A DNA stretch of 64,000 bases from assembly GCF_001426945.1 (NCBI RefSeq), contig NZ_LMFS01000003.1, forward strand, positions 3,094 through 67,093, in the 5' to 3' direction. This DNA comes from Pseudolabrys sp. Root1462. Its GTDB lineage: Bacteria > Pseudomonadota > Alphaproteobacteria > Rhizobiales > Xanthobacteraceae. Of this stretch, positions 8,112 through 16,370 are shown in pieces. The translations under genes were made by a program, and so were the position numbers. Within the stretch, counting starts at the first letter, position 1; each line of letters starts with the position of its first letter. The notes beneath the pieces were generated by a model that did not search any database, had not been told where the DNA came from, and was given only the letters and a program-made list of their open reading frames with translations.

Positions 8112-9669
8112 TGGAGATCCACTTCGGCATGTCGAGCATATGGCCGGATGGCGCGGCGCCGGCGGTCGCGACTTTGGCGTCCGACGTCGCGAGCGTCGCC
8201 GCGCTGCGCGCGCGCGGCTGGCGGGGCAGTTCGGTCTTGCCCATCAGAAAGTAATCGACGTCATTCGGCGGCTGCGTGTCGTCGGTCGGCGCCTTGACCA
8301 GATCGCCGGGACGTGCCGGACGCACGATATGCGGCGTGACGATGATGGCCAGGTCGGTCTCGTTGCGCTGGTAGGATTTCGACGAGAACAGGGCGCCAAG
8401 CACCGGCACCGAACCGAGCCACGGCATCTGCTCGAGCTGGTTCTGGCCGTTGTTCTGCAACAGGCCGCCAATGACAAAGCTCTGGCCGTCGCGCAGCTCG
8501 ATCGTAGTCGAGGCACGCCGCACCGTCAGCGCCGGCACCGAGACGCCATAGGCCACCGCAATGGTGTGGGTGGTGTCGATGGCGCTGACTTCCGGCTCGA
8601 TCTTCATGTTGATCAGGCCGTGGCTGAGCACCGTCGGCGTGAAGGCGAGGCCGACGCCGTATTTCTTGTAGTCGACCGTGACCTGACCGAGCGAGCCGGC
8701 GACCGGTATGGGATATTCGCCGCCGGCGAGAAAGCTCGCGGTGTCGCCGGACAGCGCCACCAGATTCGGCTCGGCGAGGCTGCGCGCGACGCCCTTCTGC
8801 TCCAGGGCGTTGATCATGACGTCTGTGGTGACACCGTTCGCGACCATGCGCGCCAGCATGAAGCCGAACGGCGAGCCGCCGGACAGCACGCCGGCCGCCA
8901 CTTCGCCCGCGGACAGCGTGTTGGCATTCGGCGGCGCGTCGATCGGCAGATTGTTCGCCGGCTGGCGCGAGCCGATATTCGTCGTGCTGCGGTCGCCGAA
9001 ACGGTTCCACTGGAAGCCGAGCTCGCGACCGGCGGTGCGCGAGACTTCGATGAACCGCACTTCGAGCATGACCTGCTGCGGCGACATCACCGACACCGCG
9101 TTGATGATGTCCGGGCCGAACTGCTTGGCGATGGTGACCGCCTGATCGAGCGTCACGGCGTCCGGCACTTCGCCGGCGAGCATGATGCGGCCGTTGACCG
9201 CCGAGGCGCGCAGCCGCGCATGCGGGAAGCGGCGGCGCAGCTCGTTGATCAGCCGTGACACGTCATAGGTGACCTCGACGTCGTAGATGCCGACGAGGCG
9301 TTTCTGCTCGTCGTAAATCGTCACGCGTGTGGTGCCGATCTTCTTGCCGAGGACCGACAGGGTATGGTCGGTGAGCGGGTTGACGTCGGCGACTTCCGGA
9401 TCGCCGACCGCGATGCTGACGAAGCCGGCGCTGGTGCGCACGTCCTGCGATTTGCCGACCACGATCGACAGATTCGAGGTGCCCGACAGGTTGGCTTCAT
9501 CGGCGCGGCGCGGCGCGGCATGCGCGTCGATCGCGCCGAGATACAGCACCCCGAGCAGGGTCACCGTTCCGGCCAGCGCGACCTCGCGGAGAAATTGCCA
9601 GTATCCGACAGCCCGCGCGAACGCGGTTTGATTGCCGAGGACCCTGCGGTCCTGGTCTTGGCGGCTCAT
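8095..9669 (-). CDS. cpaC: CpaC/RcpA secretin of the Flp pilus
   Basis: This 524-residue outer-membrane secretin forms the channel for the Flp pilus. After an N-terminal hydrophobic export segment come a pilus-formation N-domain (STSxxGFVSIAVGDPEVADV region), a BON-like domain (INELRRRFPHARLRASAVNG) and the C-terminal secretin domain (VMLEVRFIEVSRT to LAIIVTPHIVRP). The frame extends to 9711, but the ATG at 9669 has AGGAG eight bases upstream and follows the cpaB stop by 38 bp, so I chose it. It overlaps the following lipoprotein gene slightly. Confidence 0.93.
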   Translation of the reverse strand: MSRQDQDRRVLGNQTAFARAVGYWQFLREVALAGTVTLLGVLYLGAIDAHAAPRRADEANLSGTSNLSIVVGKSQDVRTSAGFVSIAVGDPEVADVNPLTDHTLSVLGKKIGTTRVTIYDEQKRLVGIYDVEVTYDVSRLINELRRRFPHARLRASAVNGRIMLAGEVPDAVTLDQAVTIAKQFGPDIINAVSVMSPQQVMLEVRFIEVSRTAGRELGFQWNRFGDRSTTNIGSRQPANNLPIDAPPNANTLSAGEVAAGVLSGGSPFGFMLARMVANGVTTDVMINALEQKGVARSLAEPNLVALSGDTASFLAGGEYPIPVAGSLGQVTVDYKKYGVGLAFTPTVLSHGLINMKIEPEVSAIDTTHTIAVAYGVSVPALTVRRASTTIELRDGQSFVIGGLLQNNGQNQLEQMPWLGSVPVLGALFSSKSYQRNETDLAIIVTPHIVRPARPGDLVKAPTDDTQPPNDVDYFLMGKTELPRQPRARSAATLATSDAKVATAGAAPSGHMLDMPKWISNAAVQ

Positions 9670-9707
9670 GGCCGTGCTCCTGATGTTCGACGAGAAATTC
9701 ACGGCCG

Positions 9708-10559
9708 TCACTGACGCACGGCCTCCGCGACGGCGCCGCCGCGCCGCGCCGTTTCGACCGGCACCGTGTAGTCCTGCTTGGCGGCGGCGCGCGTTACCGA
9801 CACGGTCGTGGTCGTCGCGCCGCGATCCGCGACCGGCTCCTGCGTCGTCAGATCGTCGAGCGTGATCTTGCGCGTGCGCGCCTGCGCCGTTTCGCCGGCC
9901 TTGCGCAACAGCAGCGACAGGTTGCCGACGGTGGACGCGAGCCAGACTTTCTGCGCCTCGACGGTGTCGACTTCGAGCGTCACCGATTTGGCGACGGTGG
10001 CCTTGGCGGCCCGCTCGTCGGCGATCTGATCGACCGCCAGCACGCGGCGGTTTTGCAGCACCACTTCCGTGGTCGCGTTGCCCTTTTCGATGGTGCGCGT
10101 GAGCACGACATCGACGTGATCGCCCGGCAGAACGAAGCCGCCGACGCCTTCGACGTCGTTGACGCGGACGGTGACCGCCTTCATGCCCGGCTTCACCAGG
10201 GCCGACAGCGTCGCGCGCTGGCCGGGGCCGGTGATCTTCAGCCCGAGCACCGGCTCATTGGCCTCGATCGCGGTGAGGACGATGCGGCTGCCACCGTTCA
10301 ATACATCAGAAATCTTGGTGAAAGCGCCGGCGGGCAACGCCTCCGACGGCCACGGCACCTCCTCGAGCATGGCGGCGCTGAGTTCGGTGCCGTAGCGCAG
10401 CGGCATTTTGGCGACGACCAGCGTGCGCGTCGGCACCGGCTTGGCGGTTGCCTCGACGTGCTTGTTGGCCTGATTGGCGAGCCAGATCTGGGCGATGAAG
10501 ACGGCGATGATGCCGAACACCAAAGCGAAGGCGATCATGACAAGTGTGCTGGCGCGCAT
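9708..10559 (-). CDS. cpaB: CpaB/RcpC pilus assembly protein
   Basis: This 283-residue protein has one N-terminal membrane anchor (about 5-28) and a SAF-like domain (TRTLVVAKMPLRYGTELSAAMLEEV), typical of CpaB/RcpC. It continues with a beta-rich region that includes PGDHVDVVLTR. It is a periplasmic component that works with the CpaC secretin. It is the first gene of the compact cpaB-to-tadC operon; 153 bp upstream separate it from the TadG-like gene, and the promoter should lie there. Confidence 0.93.
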   Translation of the reverse strand: MRASTLVMIAFALVFGIIAVFIAQIWLANQANKHVEATAKPVPTRTLVVAKMPLRYGTELSAAMLEEVPWPSEALPAGAFTKISDVLNGGSRIVLTAIEANEPVLGLKITGPGQRATLSALVKPGMKAVTVRVNDVEGVGGFVLPGDHVDVVLTRTIEKGNATTEVVLQNRRVLAVDQIADERAAKATVAKSVTLEVDTVEAQKVWLASTVGNLSLLLRKAGETAQARTRKITLDDLTTQEPVADRGATTTTVSVTRAAAKQDYTVPVETARRGGAVAEAVRQ

Positions 10560-10712
10560 CGAACAGGATCCTTCAGCGGCCCTTCGAGCGAGCCGACACC
10601 TTCACCGTATGCGAGGTGATCGATTCAATTATTAATGGGGTGAAACCACTTCGTTGCTTGCTGAATGTCATGTGAAGGACTGCGCGCGATTTACTTAAAC
10701 TGCGCGCAAAAC
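10560..10712. promoter_or_regulatory. Probable tad operon promoter region
   Basis: This 153-bp gap lies before cpaB and holds its probable promoter. A GATTC (GANTC) site lies at about 10622-10626 next to an AT-rich stretch. A hairpin-capable pair TGCGCGC / GCGCGCA around 10681-10708 sits just past the stop of the TadG-like gene. I cannot define a -35/-10 pair with confidence. Confidence 0.35.
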
Positions 10713-11987
10713 CTACATGGCGAGACGAAGCTGCGAGAGCGCGGTGCCGATTTGATTAAAAGTCGTGATGATCTGCGTCGATGACGTCAGCAAGAAGAAC
10801 TTGCTGGTGCTGCTCGCGCAGTTCTTCAGCAGCGTCGAGGTGGGATCGCCGCCGGTGTTGACCTGCACCGTGTAGAGCGTGACGCCGGCGGCCTTAATGT
10901 TGTCGCAGGCCTTCTGCTCGCGCGCGTCGATCGACGACTGGTTGGTGTACCAGCGGTCTTCGGTGTTGAGGCCGTCGGTGAGCAGGATGATCACCTGGTT
11001 GTATTGATAGTTGGAATCGAAGGCCGGCACCGTGAACGGCGCGGCGGTAAGCGATTGCCAGCCCATCTGCAGACCGATCGCCTGGTTGGTGTTGCCGGCC
11101 GGCTGCATGGCATCGATTTTGGCCGACAGCGCCGTCCAGTCGTTGCTCAGTTGCATCAGCGGTGTCGGGCAGGACGAATATTGCTCGGCCGGATAAAGCG
11201 TGCCGCCGGACAGTGCCGGACTGTTGGTGACGTCGTAATTCTGATCTCGGTCGGTGACGCAGCCGTTCCATGTCGAATGGTCGGCCGGCGTCCAGACCTT
11301 GGCGTGCGACTCGCATGAACTCTTCGACTTGTAGCTGGTGTTGCTGCAGGTGCCGTTGGCAGCCTCCCACAGCGTCCAGTTGATCCAGGGCTGATTGTAA
11401 TTGTCGGCACCGACATTGACGTCCTTGGAGAACGGGACGATCGAGACATAGACATCTTCCGGCAGCAGCGCCGCGTTCTTGAGCTGCGTCAGCAGATTCT
11501 GGCTGGCGGTCTTGAGCGCGGTCATCTTGCTAGAGCTCGACATCGAGCCGGTGTTGTCGAGCACCAGCGCGACACGAAGCCGCGTATCGCCCCAGGTCGA
11601 GGTGGCCGCCGCTTTGATATTGATGTGATCGTAGCCGAGCACACCCATGACGTTGGTCTTCAGCGTCGCGGCGCCGTTGAGCACCAGCTTCGATCCCGCC
11701 GTGCCGGTGTAGGTCGCGGTGATGCTGACATTGGTGACATTGGGCTTGGCGAACAGCGCGTTGAAGTAACTGGTCGCGGCCGCCTGGAGATCTGCGGCGT
11801 TCTGCGTTGCCGCGGTTTTCGACATGGCCAGCGCCGTCGAATCGAGCGCGGCCTGGAAGGAGGCCTTGGTCGCGTTGGCTTGCGAGTAGTCGATGGCGAC
11901 GCCGGCGCCGCCGATCAGCGGAACCGCCAGGATCGCCATCATCGGCGCTATGCTGCCGCGGCGGTCCTTCAGAAACTTCGTGAACAT
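10713..11987 (-). CDS. TadG-like von Willebrand factor A domain protein
   Basis: This protein is 424 residues from the ATG at 11987. The N-terminus (FLKDRRGSIAPMMAILAVPLIGGAGVAID) is the basic-plus-hydrophobic TadE/TadG-like anchor. A vWA domain follows from about 130, with the metal-site motif DNTGS and, later, VIILLTDGLNTED. Several cysteines occur in the middle. Proteins of this design are minor pilins or envelope adhesins of tad systems. The longer frame to 12044 adds 19 residues with no better ribosome site. It lies upstream of cpaB on the same strand and is probably transcribed separately or as the first gene. Confidence 0.85.
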   Translation of the reverse strand: MFTKFLKDRRGSIAPMMAILAVPLIGGAGVAIDYSQANATKASFQAALDSTALAMSKTAATQNAADLQAAATSYFNALFAKPNVTNVSITATYTGTAGSKLVLNGAATLKTNVMGVLGYDHINIKAAATSTWGDTRLRVALVLDNTGSMSSSSKMTALKTASQNLLTQLKNAALLPEDVYVSIVPFSKDVNVGADNYNQPWINWTLWEAANGTCSNTSYKSKSSCESHAKVWTPADHSTWNGCVTDRDQNYDVTNSPALSGGTLYPAEQYSSCPTPLMQLSNDWTALSAKIDAMQPAGNTNQAIGLQMGWQSLTAAPFTVPAFDSNYQYNQVIILLTDGLNTEDRWYTNQSSIDAREQKACDNIKAAGVTLYTVQVNTGGDPTSTLLKNCASSTSKFFLLTSSTQIITTFNQIGTALSQLRLAM

Positions 11988-12323
11988 CGGGAGAGCCCTG
12001 CCCCAAACGGCCGAGAGGGTCGGCCTATGCCTAACGTGCGGCAACTTTGTTCGAGAGCCTCTTTAGAAGCCGTGAGAAGTTCCGCTCGGATAATCAGCGA
12101 AATGAATTCTAATCCGAGATAATTGCGTGGAATGGGGCGAGCCGCGCCGGTGGTGAGATACAGCACAGACCAGTCAACATCCTGCGTTGCCCCAGGTGCG
12201 AGTTTGGCCTAATGGTGGTTTTGCGAAGCGCCAGTCGCACTTTCCTGACACTCGTTTCGATCTGGCAAGGCGTCGTGCAATCGCCGCGGTTGGCCGTCTC
12301 ACCCTATTCGAACCGAAAATCGC
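11988..12323. other. Divergent intergenic region, no gene
   Basis: These 336 bp separate the TadG-like gene (minus) from a DMT transporter (plus). The stretch 12085-12125 is noticeably more AT-rich than its surroundings and probably carries the minus-strand promoter. I see no RNA gene, repeat or clear operator. Confidence 0.4.
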
Positions 12324-13226
12324 GTGCCTACTTATCAGGACAACCAGCGCGGAATCATCGCCCTGATCACGGGCTGCGCCCTGTTCACGGTAAACGACAC
12401 GATAACCAAGATCACGGCGCTGACGCATCCGATCGGCGAAGTGCTGGTGGTCCGCGGCTTCGTCTGCCTTGCCATTCTCGGCGTCGCCATCGCGATAGTT
12501 CAGCGGACGCTCGTCATCCACGGTGCACTGCACCACACCGTGCTGCTGCGCGCCACGCTCGATTCGCTCGCCAACGTCACCTTCGTGGTGTCGCTCACCA
12601 AGCTCCGGCTCGCCGACTTGATGGCGATCAACCTGATGTCACCGCTGATCGTCACCATGCTGCTCGCCTTCTTCTTCAAGGAGCAGGTCGGCTGGCGACG
12701 CTGGACTGCGATCGGCGTCGGCGTCGGCGGCATGCTGCTGATCGTCAAGCCGAGTCCGGCCAATTTCAACGAATGGGCGCTGTTGGCGCTGGCCGGCGCG
12801 TGCTTCTCCGCGGTGCGCGACATCGCCACACGGCGCCTGCAGCCCGGCACCAGCACGCTGTCCGTCACGTTCATCAGCCTGGTCGGCACGACCATTGCCG
12901 GATCGATATTCGGGCTGCTGGCGGGCGAGGACTGGAAGCTGATGCCGGCGGAATATACCGGGCTGCTGGGGCTTGCCGCGGTGTTTCTCACCGCCGGCAG
13001 CGCGCTGGCGGTGGCCGCCTTCCGCAATGTCGATGTGTCGCTGGTGGCGCCGTTCCGCTATTCGCTGCTGATCTGGAGCGGGCTGTCCGGCTACTTCGTG
13101 TTCGGTGAAATCTCGGACCGCCTGTCGATCGCCGGAACGCTACTGATTGTCGGCAGCGGTCTCTATGCGCTGCACCGCGAGCGCGTCCGCCAGCGAGACA
13201 TCGCCTCGCGGACCCCAGTGCGCTAG
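12324..13226 (+). CDS. DMT superfamily (EamA) transporter
   Basis: This is a 300-residue inner-membrane protein with about ten hydrophobic segments and two EamA repeats (about 8-140 and 155-290). The second half contains AFRNVDVSLVAPFRYSLLIWSGLSGYFVFGE, a common pattern of this family. Such proteins export or exchange small metabolites; the substrate is unknown. The start codon is GTG at 12324 with no clear ribosome-binding site, so the start is tentative. A hairpin at 13253-13285 lies downstream. Confidence 0.85.
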   Translation: MPTYQDNQRGIIALITGCALFTVNDTITKITALTHPIGEVLVVRGFVCLAILGVAIAIVQRTLVIHGALHHTVLLRATLDSLANVTFVVSLTKLRLADLMAINLMSPLIVTMLLAFFFKEQVGWRRWTAIGVGVGGMLLIVKPSPANFNEWALLALAGACFSAVRDIATRRLQPGTSTLSVTFISLVGTTIAGSIFGLLAGEDWKLMPAEYTGLLGLAAVFLTAGSALAVAAFRNVDVSLVAPFRYSLLIWSGLSGYFVFGEISDRLSIAGTLLIVGSGLYALHRERVRQRDIASRTPVR

Positions 13227-13252
13227 CCGCGCCGCGAGCGCGGACGAAAGAT

Positions 13253-13285
13253 CGGGAGCCCCGGCCTGCGGCCGAGACTCCCGTT
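13253..13285. terminator. Hairpin between convergent genes
   Basis: CGGGAG (13253-13258) pairs with CTCCCG (13278-13283), and an inner GGCC-TGC-GGCC pairs as well; a short TT-ATT run follows on the plus strand. It lies between the convergent DMT and KGG genes and may terminate both. The U-tract is poor. Confidence 0.5.
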
Positions 13286-13291
13286 ATTCAA

Positions 13292-13498
13292 CTACTGCTG
13301 ACCGCCCTTGCGACCGGCTTCCGATGCGCGCTTCGGGTCATCGGCGAAATTGCCCGAGCCGCCTTGCTGGCCCTTCGATCCGCTCGACTGCGACTGCTGG
13401 CCGCCGTGGCTATGCTCGCCACCTTTCTTGCCGGCGTCGGACGCGCGTTGCGGATCGTTGGCGAAGTTACCGGAACCGCCACGTTGTTCGTTTGCCAT
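13292..13498 (-). CDS. KGG-repeat general stress protein
   Basis: This 68-residue hydrophilic protein consists of two copies of the stress-induced KGG motif: GGSGNFANDPQRASDAGKKGG and, after a Ser/Gln/Gly linker, GGSGNFADDPKRASEAGRKGG. It belongs to the GsiB/YciG/con-10 family, which is associated with desiccation, stationary phase and general stress. The biochemical role is unknown. It is monocistronic, with an ATG at 13498. Confidence 0.88.
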   Translation of the reverse strand: MANEQRGGSGNFANDPQRASDAGKKGGEHSHGGQQSQSSGSKGQQGGSGNFADDPKRASEAGRKGGQQ

Positions 13499-13825
13499 GA
13501 AACATCTCCGTTTTATCGTTGACGTATTTTCGGGAGGCGCTGCTCGTCGTTGGCAACGTCATACCGTCAACCGCGGCCTTCGTGATGCGTTCGGTGAAAC
13601 TCGAAATTTAACGTCCGATATATTGTTTCGTAACGCGCGTCGCGGAACAGCAGCGCAGAGAGTTTCAAATTGTCGCGTCGCGCCGCCTGCACGACATGGC
13701 CGCCGGTTTGTCATCAATAAGCCATGGGATCGTAGTCCGAACCGCCGCCACGGCGGCCAAGCCGAAGGGCCGCTCGCCCCATCCGCATGGCGCGGCGAAC
13801 ATGCCAACCGGTGGTGCGAACTCCA
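13499..13825. other. Intergenic region before tRNA-Arg
   Basis: No gene is supported here. The stretch 13590-13640 is AT-rich (AAATTTAACGTCCGATATAT) and may hold the promoter of the KGG gene on the minus strand. I found no GGAAC/CGTT pair typical of the alphaproteobacterial general stress sigma factor. Confidence 0.35.
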
Positions 13826-13854
13826 TTGCCGGTTCCGGCCATTTGGTCTAATCA
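13826..13854 (+). promoter_or_regulatory. Sigma-70 promoter of tRNA-Arg
   Basis: TTGCCG (13826-13831), a 17-bp spacer and TAATCA (13849-13854) place transcription start near 13861, five bases before the mature tRNA end. Spacing and geometry fit a housekeeping promoter. Confidence 0.65.
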
Positions 13855-13865
13855 GGGTCTGCTAC

Positions 13866-13942
13866 GCGCCCGTAGCTCAGCTGGATAGAGCGTTGCCCTC
13901 CGAAGGCAAAGGTCGTGCGTTCGAATCGCGCCGGGCGCGCCA
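13866..13942 (+). tRNA. tRNA-Arg (anticodon CCG)
   Basis: The gene is a complete cloverleaf of 77 nt including an encoded CCA. The acceptor stem is GCGCCCG/CGGGCGC (13866-13872 with 13932-13938), the D arm contains GCTCAGCTGGATAGAGC, the anticodon stem-loop is TTGCC-CTCCGAA-GGCAA with anticodon CCG, and the T arm is GTGCG-TTCGAAT-CGCGC. It reads the arginine codon CGG. Confidence 0.96.
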
Positions 13943-13984
13943 TTCTTTCAAGGGCGGCGACAGCCGCAGCCAACCACAAGCCTG

Positions 13985-15433
13985 TTAGCGTGGTTCGGCC
14001 CCCGCCTCACGCTCCTGTTCGATGGCGCTCTTGATCACGGCGGTGATTCGCCTATCCGCCATTTGCGCGACGTTGAAGCGCATGAATTCGCCCGCCGACT
14101 GCGACACGCTGAACACGTTGCCCGGCGCCAGCACGATGCCGTCCGCCATGGCGCGACGCGCCAGCGCCGCCGAGTCGATGCCGTCCGGCAGCCGGCACCA
14201 CAGATAGTAGCCGCCGCGCGGCATCAACCACGGCACGATATCGAGCGGCGCAAGTCGCTGCGCCGCGTCCTTGCGGGCCCGCACCAGCCGGCGGCGCACC
14301 TCCTCCATGTGCTTGCGATAGCTGCCGCCGGCGAGAACACCGGCGATCAATTCCGTCGCGACCGGGCTGGGTCCACCGAAGCCGGTGGCGATCTGCAGAT
14401 CCGTCAGCCCCTCGATCCAGTCGGCGCGCGCGGCGATGTAGCCACAGCGCACCGAAGCCGACAGCGTTTTGGAAAAGCTGCCAACGCGAATGACGCGGTT
14501 GAGCCCGTCCGGCACCGCCAGCCGCGCCGACGACGCCGGATCGAAATCGGCGAAGATCTCGTCCTCGACGATGGTCAGGTCATGCGCCGCGGCAGCGCTG
14601 AGCACACGGTAGGCCGCTTGCGAAGTGAGACTGGCACCGGTCGGGTTGTGCAAACCGGAATTGGTGATGTAGAGGCGCGGACGTTCGGTGGCGAGAATGT
14701 TGTCAAAGGCGGCGATGTCGGGCCCGGTTGGCGTGTAGGGCACGCCGACGACCTTCACTTGATGCGCGCGCAGCAACGCCAGGAAATTGAAGTAACACGG
14801 GTCGTCGACCAGCACGGTGTCGCCGGGCCGCAGCAGCATCCGGCAAACGAGATCGATCGCCTGCGTGCCCGACCCGGTCAGCATCACCTGCCCCGGCGTG
14901 ACATCGAGGCCTTCCTCGGCGAACCGAGCGATCAGCACACGGCGCAGCGCCGGCGAGCCGCGCGTGCTGCCGTAATCGCACAGCATCGCGTCGCCGGCGC
15001 GCGCCAGCTTGCGCAAGCCCTTGCGCAGCGCCGAGTGCGGCATCCAGTCGGCCGGCAGCCAGCCGCAACCCGGTTTGGGCACCGAGTTCTCGGCGTCGAG
15101 CGATTGACGCGACACCCAGAACGGATCGACGTCGCGAGCGCGCGGTGCGCCCAGCACCATCGGCGGCTGGTGATGGGCGGTGACGTAGAAGCCCGAGCCC
15201 GGCCGCGCTCGGATGACCCCCTCGGCGGCGAGGCGATCGTAAGCCTCGACCACCGTCGATGGAGATACGTCCATCGCCGATGCGAAGCGGCGGATGGAGG
15301 GCAGCCGATCGCCGGGCGCCAGCGCGCGGCCGGCGATGCGACCGCGGACCTCATGCATCAGCGCCTCGGTCCGCGTCATGACGCGTTCATCCATGGCCAT
15401 GTCCGGGTTCGGTGTATGGCTCATGTGAGCCAT
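13985..15433 (-). CDS. MocR/PdxR-type regulator (GntR HTH plus aminotransferase)
   Basis: This 482-residue fusion has a winged-helix GntR domain (about 20-90, LPSIRRFASAMDVSPSTVVEAYDRLAAEGVI) joined to a fold-type-I aminotransferase domain. The PLP-lysine segment is VGSFSKTLSASVRCGY near residue 325. It is probably a PLP-sensing transcription factor; MocR proteins commonly control a neighbouring transporter, here the divergent EamA gene. The start is uncertain. The ATG at 15433 and the one at 15424 lie inside a long palindrome (15413-15436), and neither has a ribosome site. The ATGs at 15400 and 15394 (MAMDERV) are good alternatives. Confidence 0.9.
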   Translation of the reverse strand: MAHMSHTPNPDMAMDERVMTRTEALMHEVRGRIAGRALAPGDRLPSIRRFASAMDVSPSTVVEAYDRLAAEGVIRARPGSGFYVTAHHQPPMVLGAPRARDVDPFWVSRQSLDAENSVPKPGCGWLPADWMPHSALRKGLRKLARAGDAMLCDYGSTRGSPALRRVLIARFAEEGLDVTPGQVMLTGSGTQAIDLVCRMLLRPGDTVLVDDPCYFNFLALLRAHQVKVVGVPYTPTGPDIAAFDNILATERPRLYITNSGLHNPTGASLTSQAAYRVLSAAAAHDLTIVEDEIFADFDPASSARLAVPDGLNRVIRVGSFSKTLSASVRCGYIAARADWIEGLTDLQIATGFGGPSPVATELIAGVLAGGSYRKHMEEVRRRLVRARKDAAQRLAPLDIVPWLMPRGGYYLWCRLPDGIDSAALARRAMADGIVLAPGNVFSVSQSAGEFMRFNVAQMADRRITAVIKSAIEQEREAGAEPR

Positions 15434-15436
15434 ACA
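15413..15436. promoter_or_regulatory. Candidate MocR operator palindrome
   Basis: TGTATGGCTCA, TG, TGAGCCATACA is a perfect 11-bp inverted repeat with a 2-bp spacer. It lies in the short space between the divergent MocR regulator and EamA transporter genes and overlaps the first possible ATGs of the regulator. Its length makes chance unlikely. It is a good candidate for the binding site of the regulator itself. Confidence 0.6.
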
Positions 15437-15498
15437 GTTTGGCGCAATTGTACTGCACTGTGCGTTACGGCGATAGCCGCCCGGCGCTACAGAAAGCC

Positions 15499-16359
15499 AT
15501 GGAACGAAGTACCGCGGGCTGGGGCAGCGGGCTCCTCGGCGTCATCATCTTCAGCGGCTCGCTGCCGGCGACGCGGCTTGCCGTCCTCGATCTGTCGCCG
15601 CTGTTCCTGACCTCGGCGCGCGCAGTGATCGCGGCGCTGCTCGGCGCGGCGTTGCTGGCGACGCTGCGTCAGGCCCGGCCGGCGCGAAGCGATCTTGCGT
15701 CCCTGATTATCGTCGCGGCCGGCGTCGTCGTCGGTTTTCCGCTGCTCACCGCGCTGGCGTTGCAGCACATCACTGCGGCGCACTCCATCGTGTTCATCGG
15801 CCTGCTGCCGCTCGCCACGGCGTTCTTCGGCGTGCTGCGCGGCGGTGAACGTCCGCGGCCGGCGCTGTGGCTGTTCTCGCTCATCGGCGCCGCGACCGTG
15901 GCGGGCTTCGCGCTGTCGCAAAGCGGCGCCGGCTCGCTGACCGGCGATCTTTTGATGATCGGCGCCGTTCTTTTGTGCGGCCTGGGCTATGCCGAAGGCG
16001 CGACGCTATCGCGCCGGCTCGGCGGCTGGCAGGTGATTTCCTGGGCGTTGCTGCTGTCGTTGCCGCCGATGGGCGCGATCATGCTGTTCACACTGCCTTC
16101 GCAATGGAGCGTCGTTGGCACGCCGGCCTGGCTCGGCCTCGCCTACGTATCGCTGTTCAGCATGCTGATCGGCTTCGTGTTCTGGTATCGCGGCCTGGCG
16201 CTGGGCGGCATCGCCGGCGTCAGCCAGTTGCAACTGCTGCAGCCGTTCTTTGGTTTGCTGCTCGCCGCCTGGCTGCTGCACGAGCCGATCGCCTGGACCA
16301 TGATCGCCTCGACGGTCGTGGTCGTCGCCTGCGTCGCCGGAGCGAAGCGGTTTTCCTGA
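15499..16359 (+). CDS. DMT superfamily (EamA) transporter, MocR-linked
   Basis: This is a 286-residue inner-membrane exporter with about ten hydrophobic segments and two EamA repeats. The second repeat contains FWYRGLALGGIAGVSQLQLLQPFFG, typical of EamA proteins that neighbour MocR regulators. It was started at the ATG at 15499, giving a normal DMT N-terminus; the frame runs further up to 15412 through the operator region. Divergence from the MocR gene suggests it is that regulator's target. The substrate is unknown. Confidence 0.87.
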   Translation: MERSTAGWGSGLLGVIIFSGSLPATRLAVLDLSPLFLTSARAVIAALLGAALLATLRQARPARSDLASLIIVAAGVVVGFPLLTALALQHITAAHSIVFIGLLPLATAFFGVLRGGERPRPALWLFSLIGAATVAGFALSQSGAGSLTGDLLMIGAVLLCGLGYAEGATLSRRLGGWQVISWALLLSLPPMGAIMLFTLPSQWSVVGTPAWLGLAYVSLFSMLIGFVFWYRGLALGGIAGVSQLQLLQPFFGLLLAAWLLHEPIAWTMIASTVVVVACVAGAKRFS

Positions 16360-16370
16360 GCGGCGGGGGC

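Noticed and set aside
13866-13942. tRNA-Arg as an integration site of a genomic island
   Set aside because: No integrase, no repeated tRNA 3' end and no change in gene character are seen beside it.
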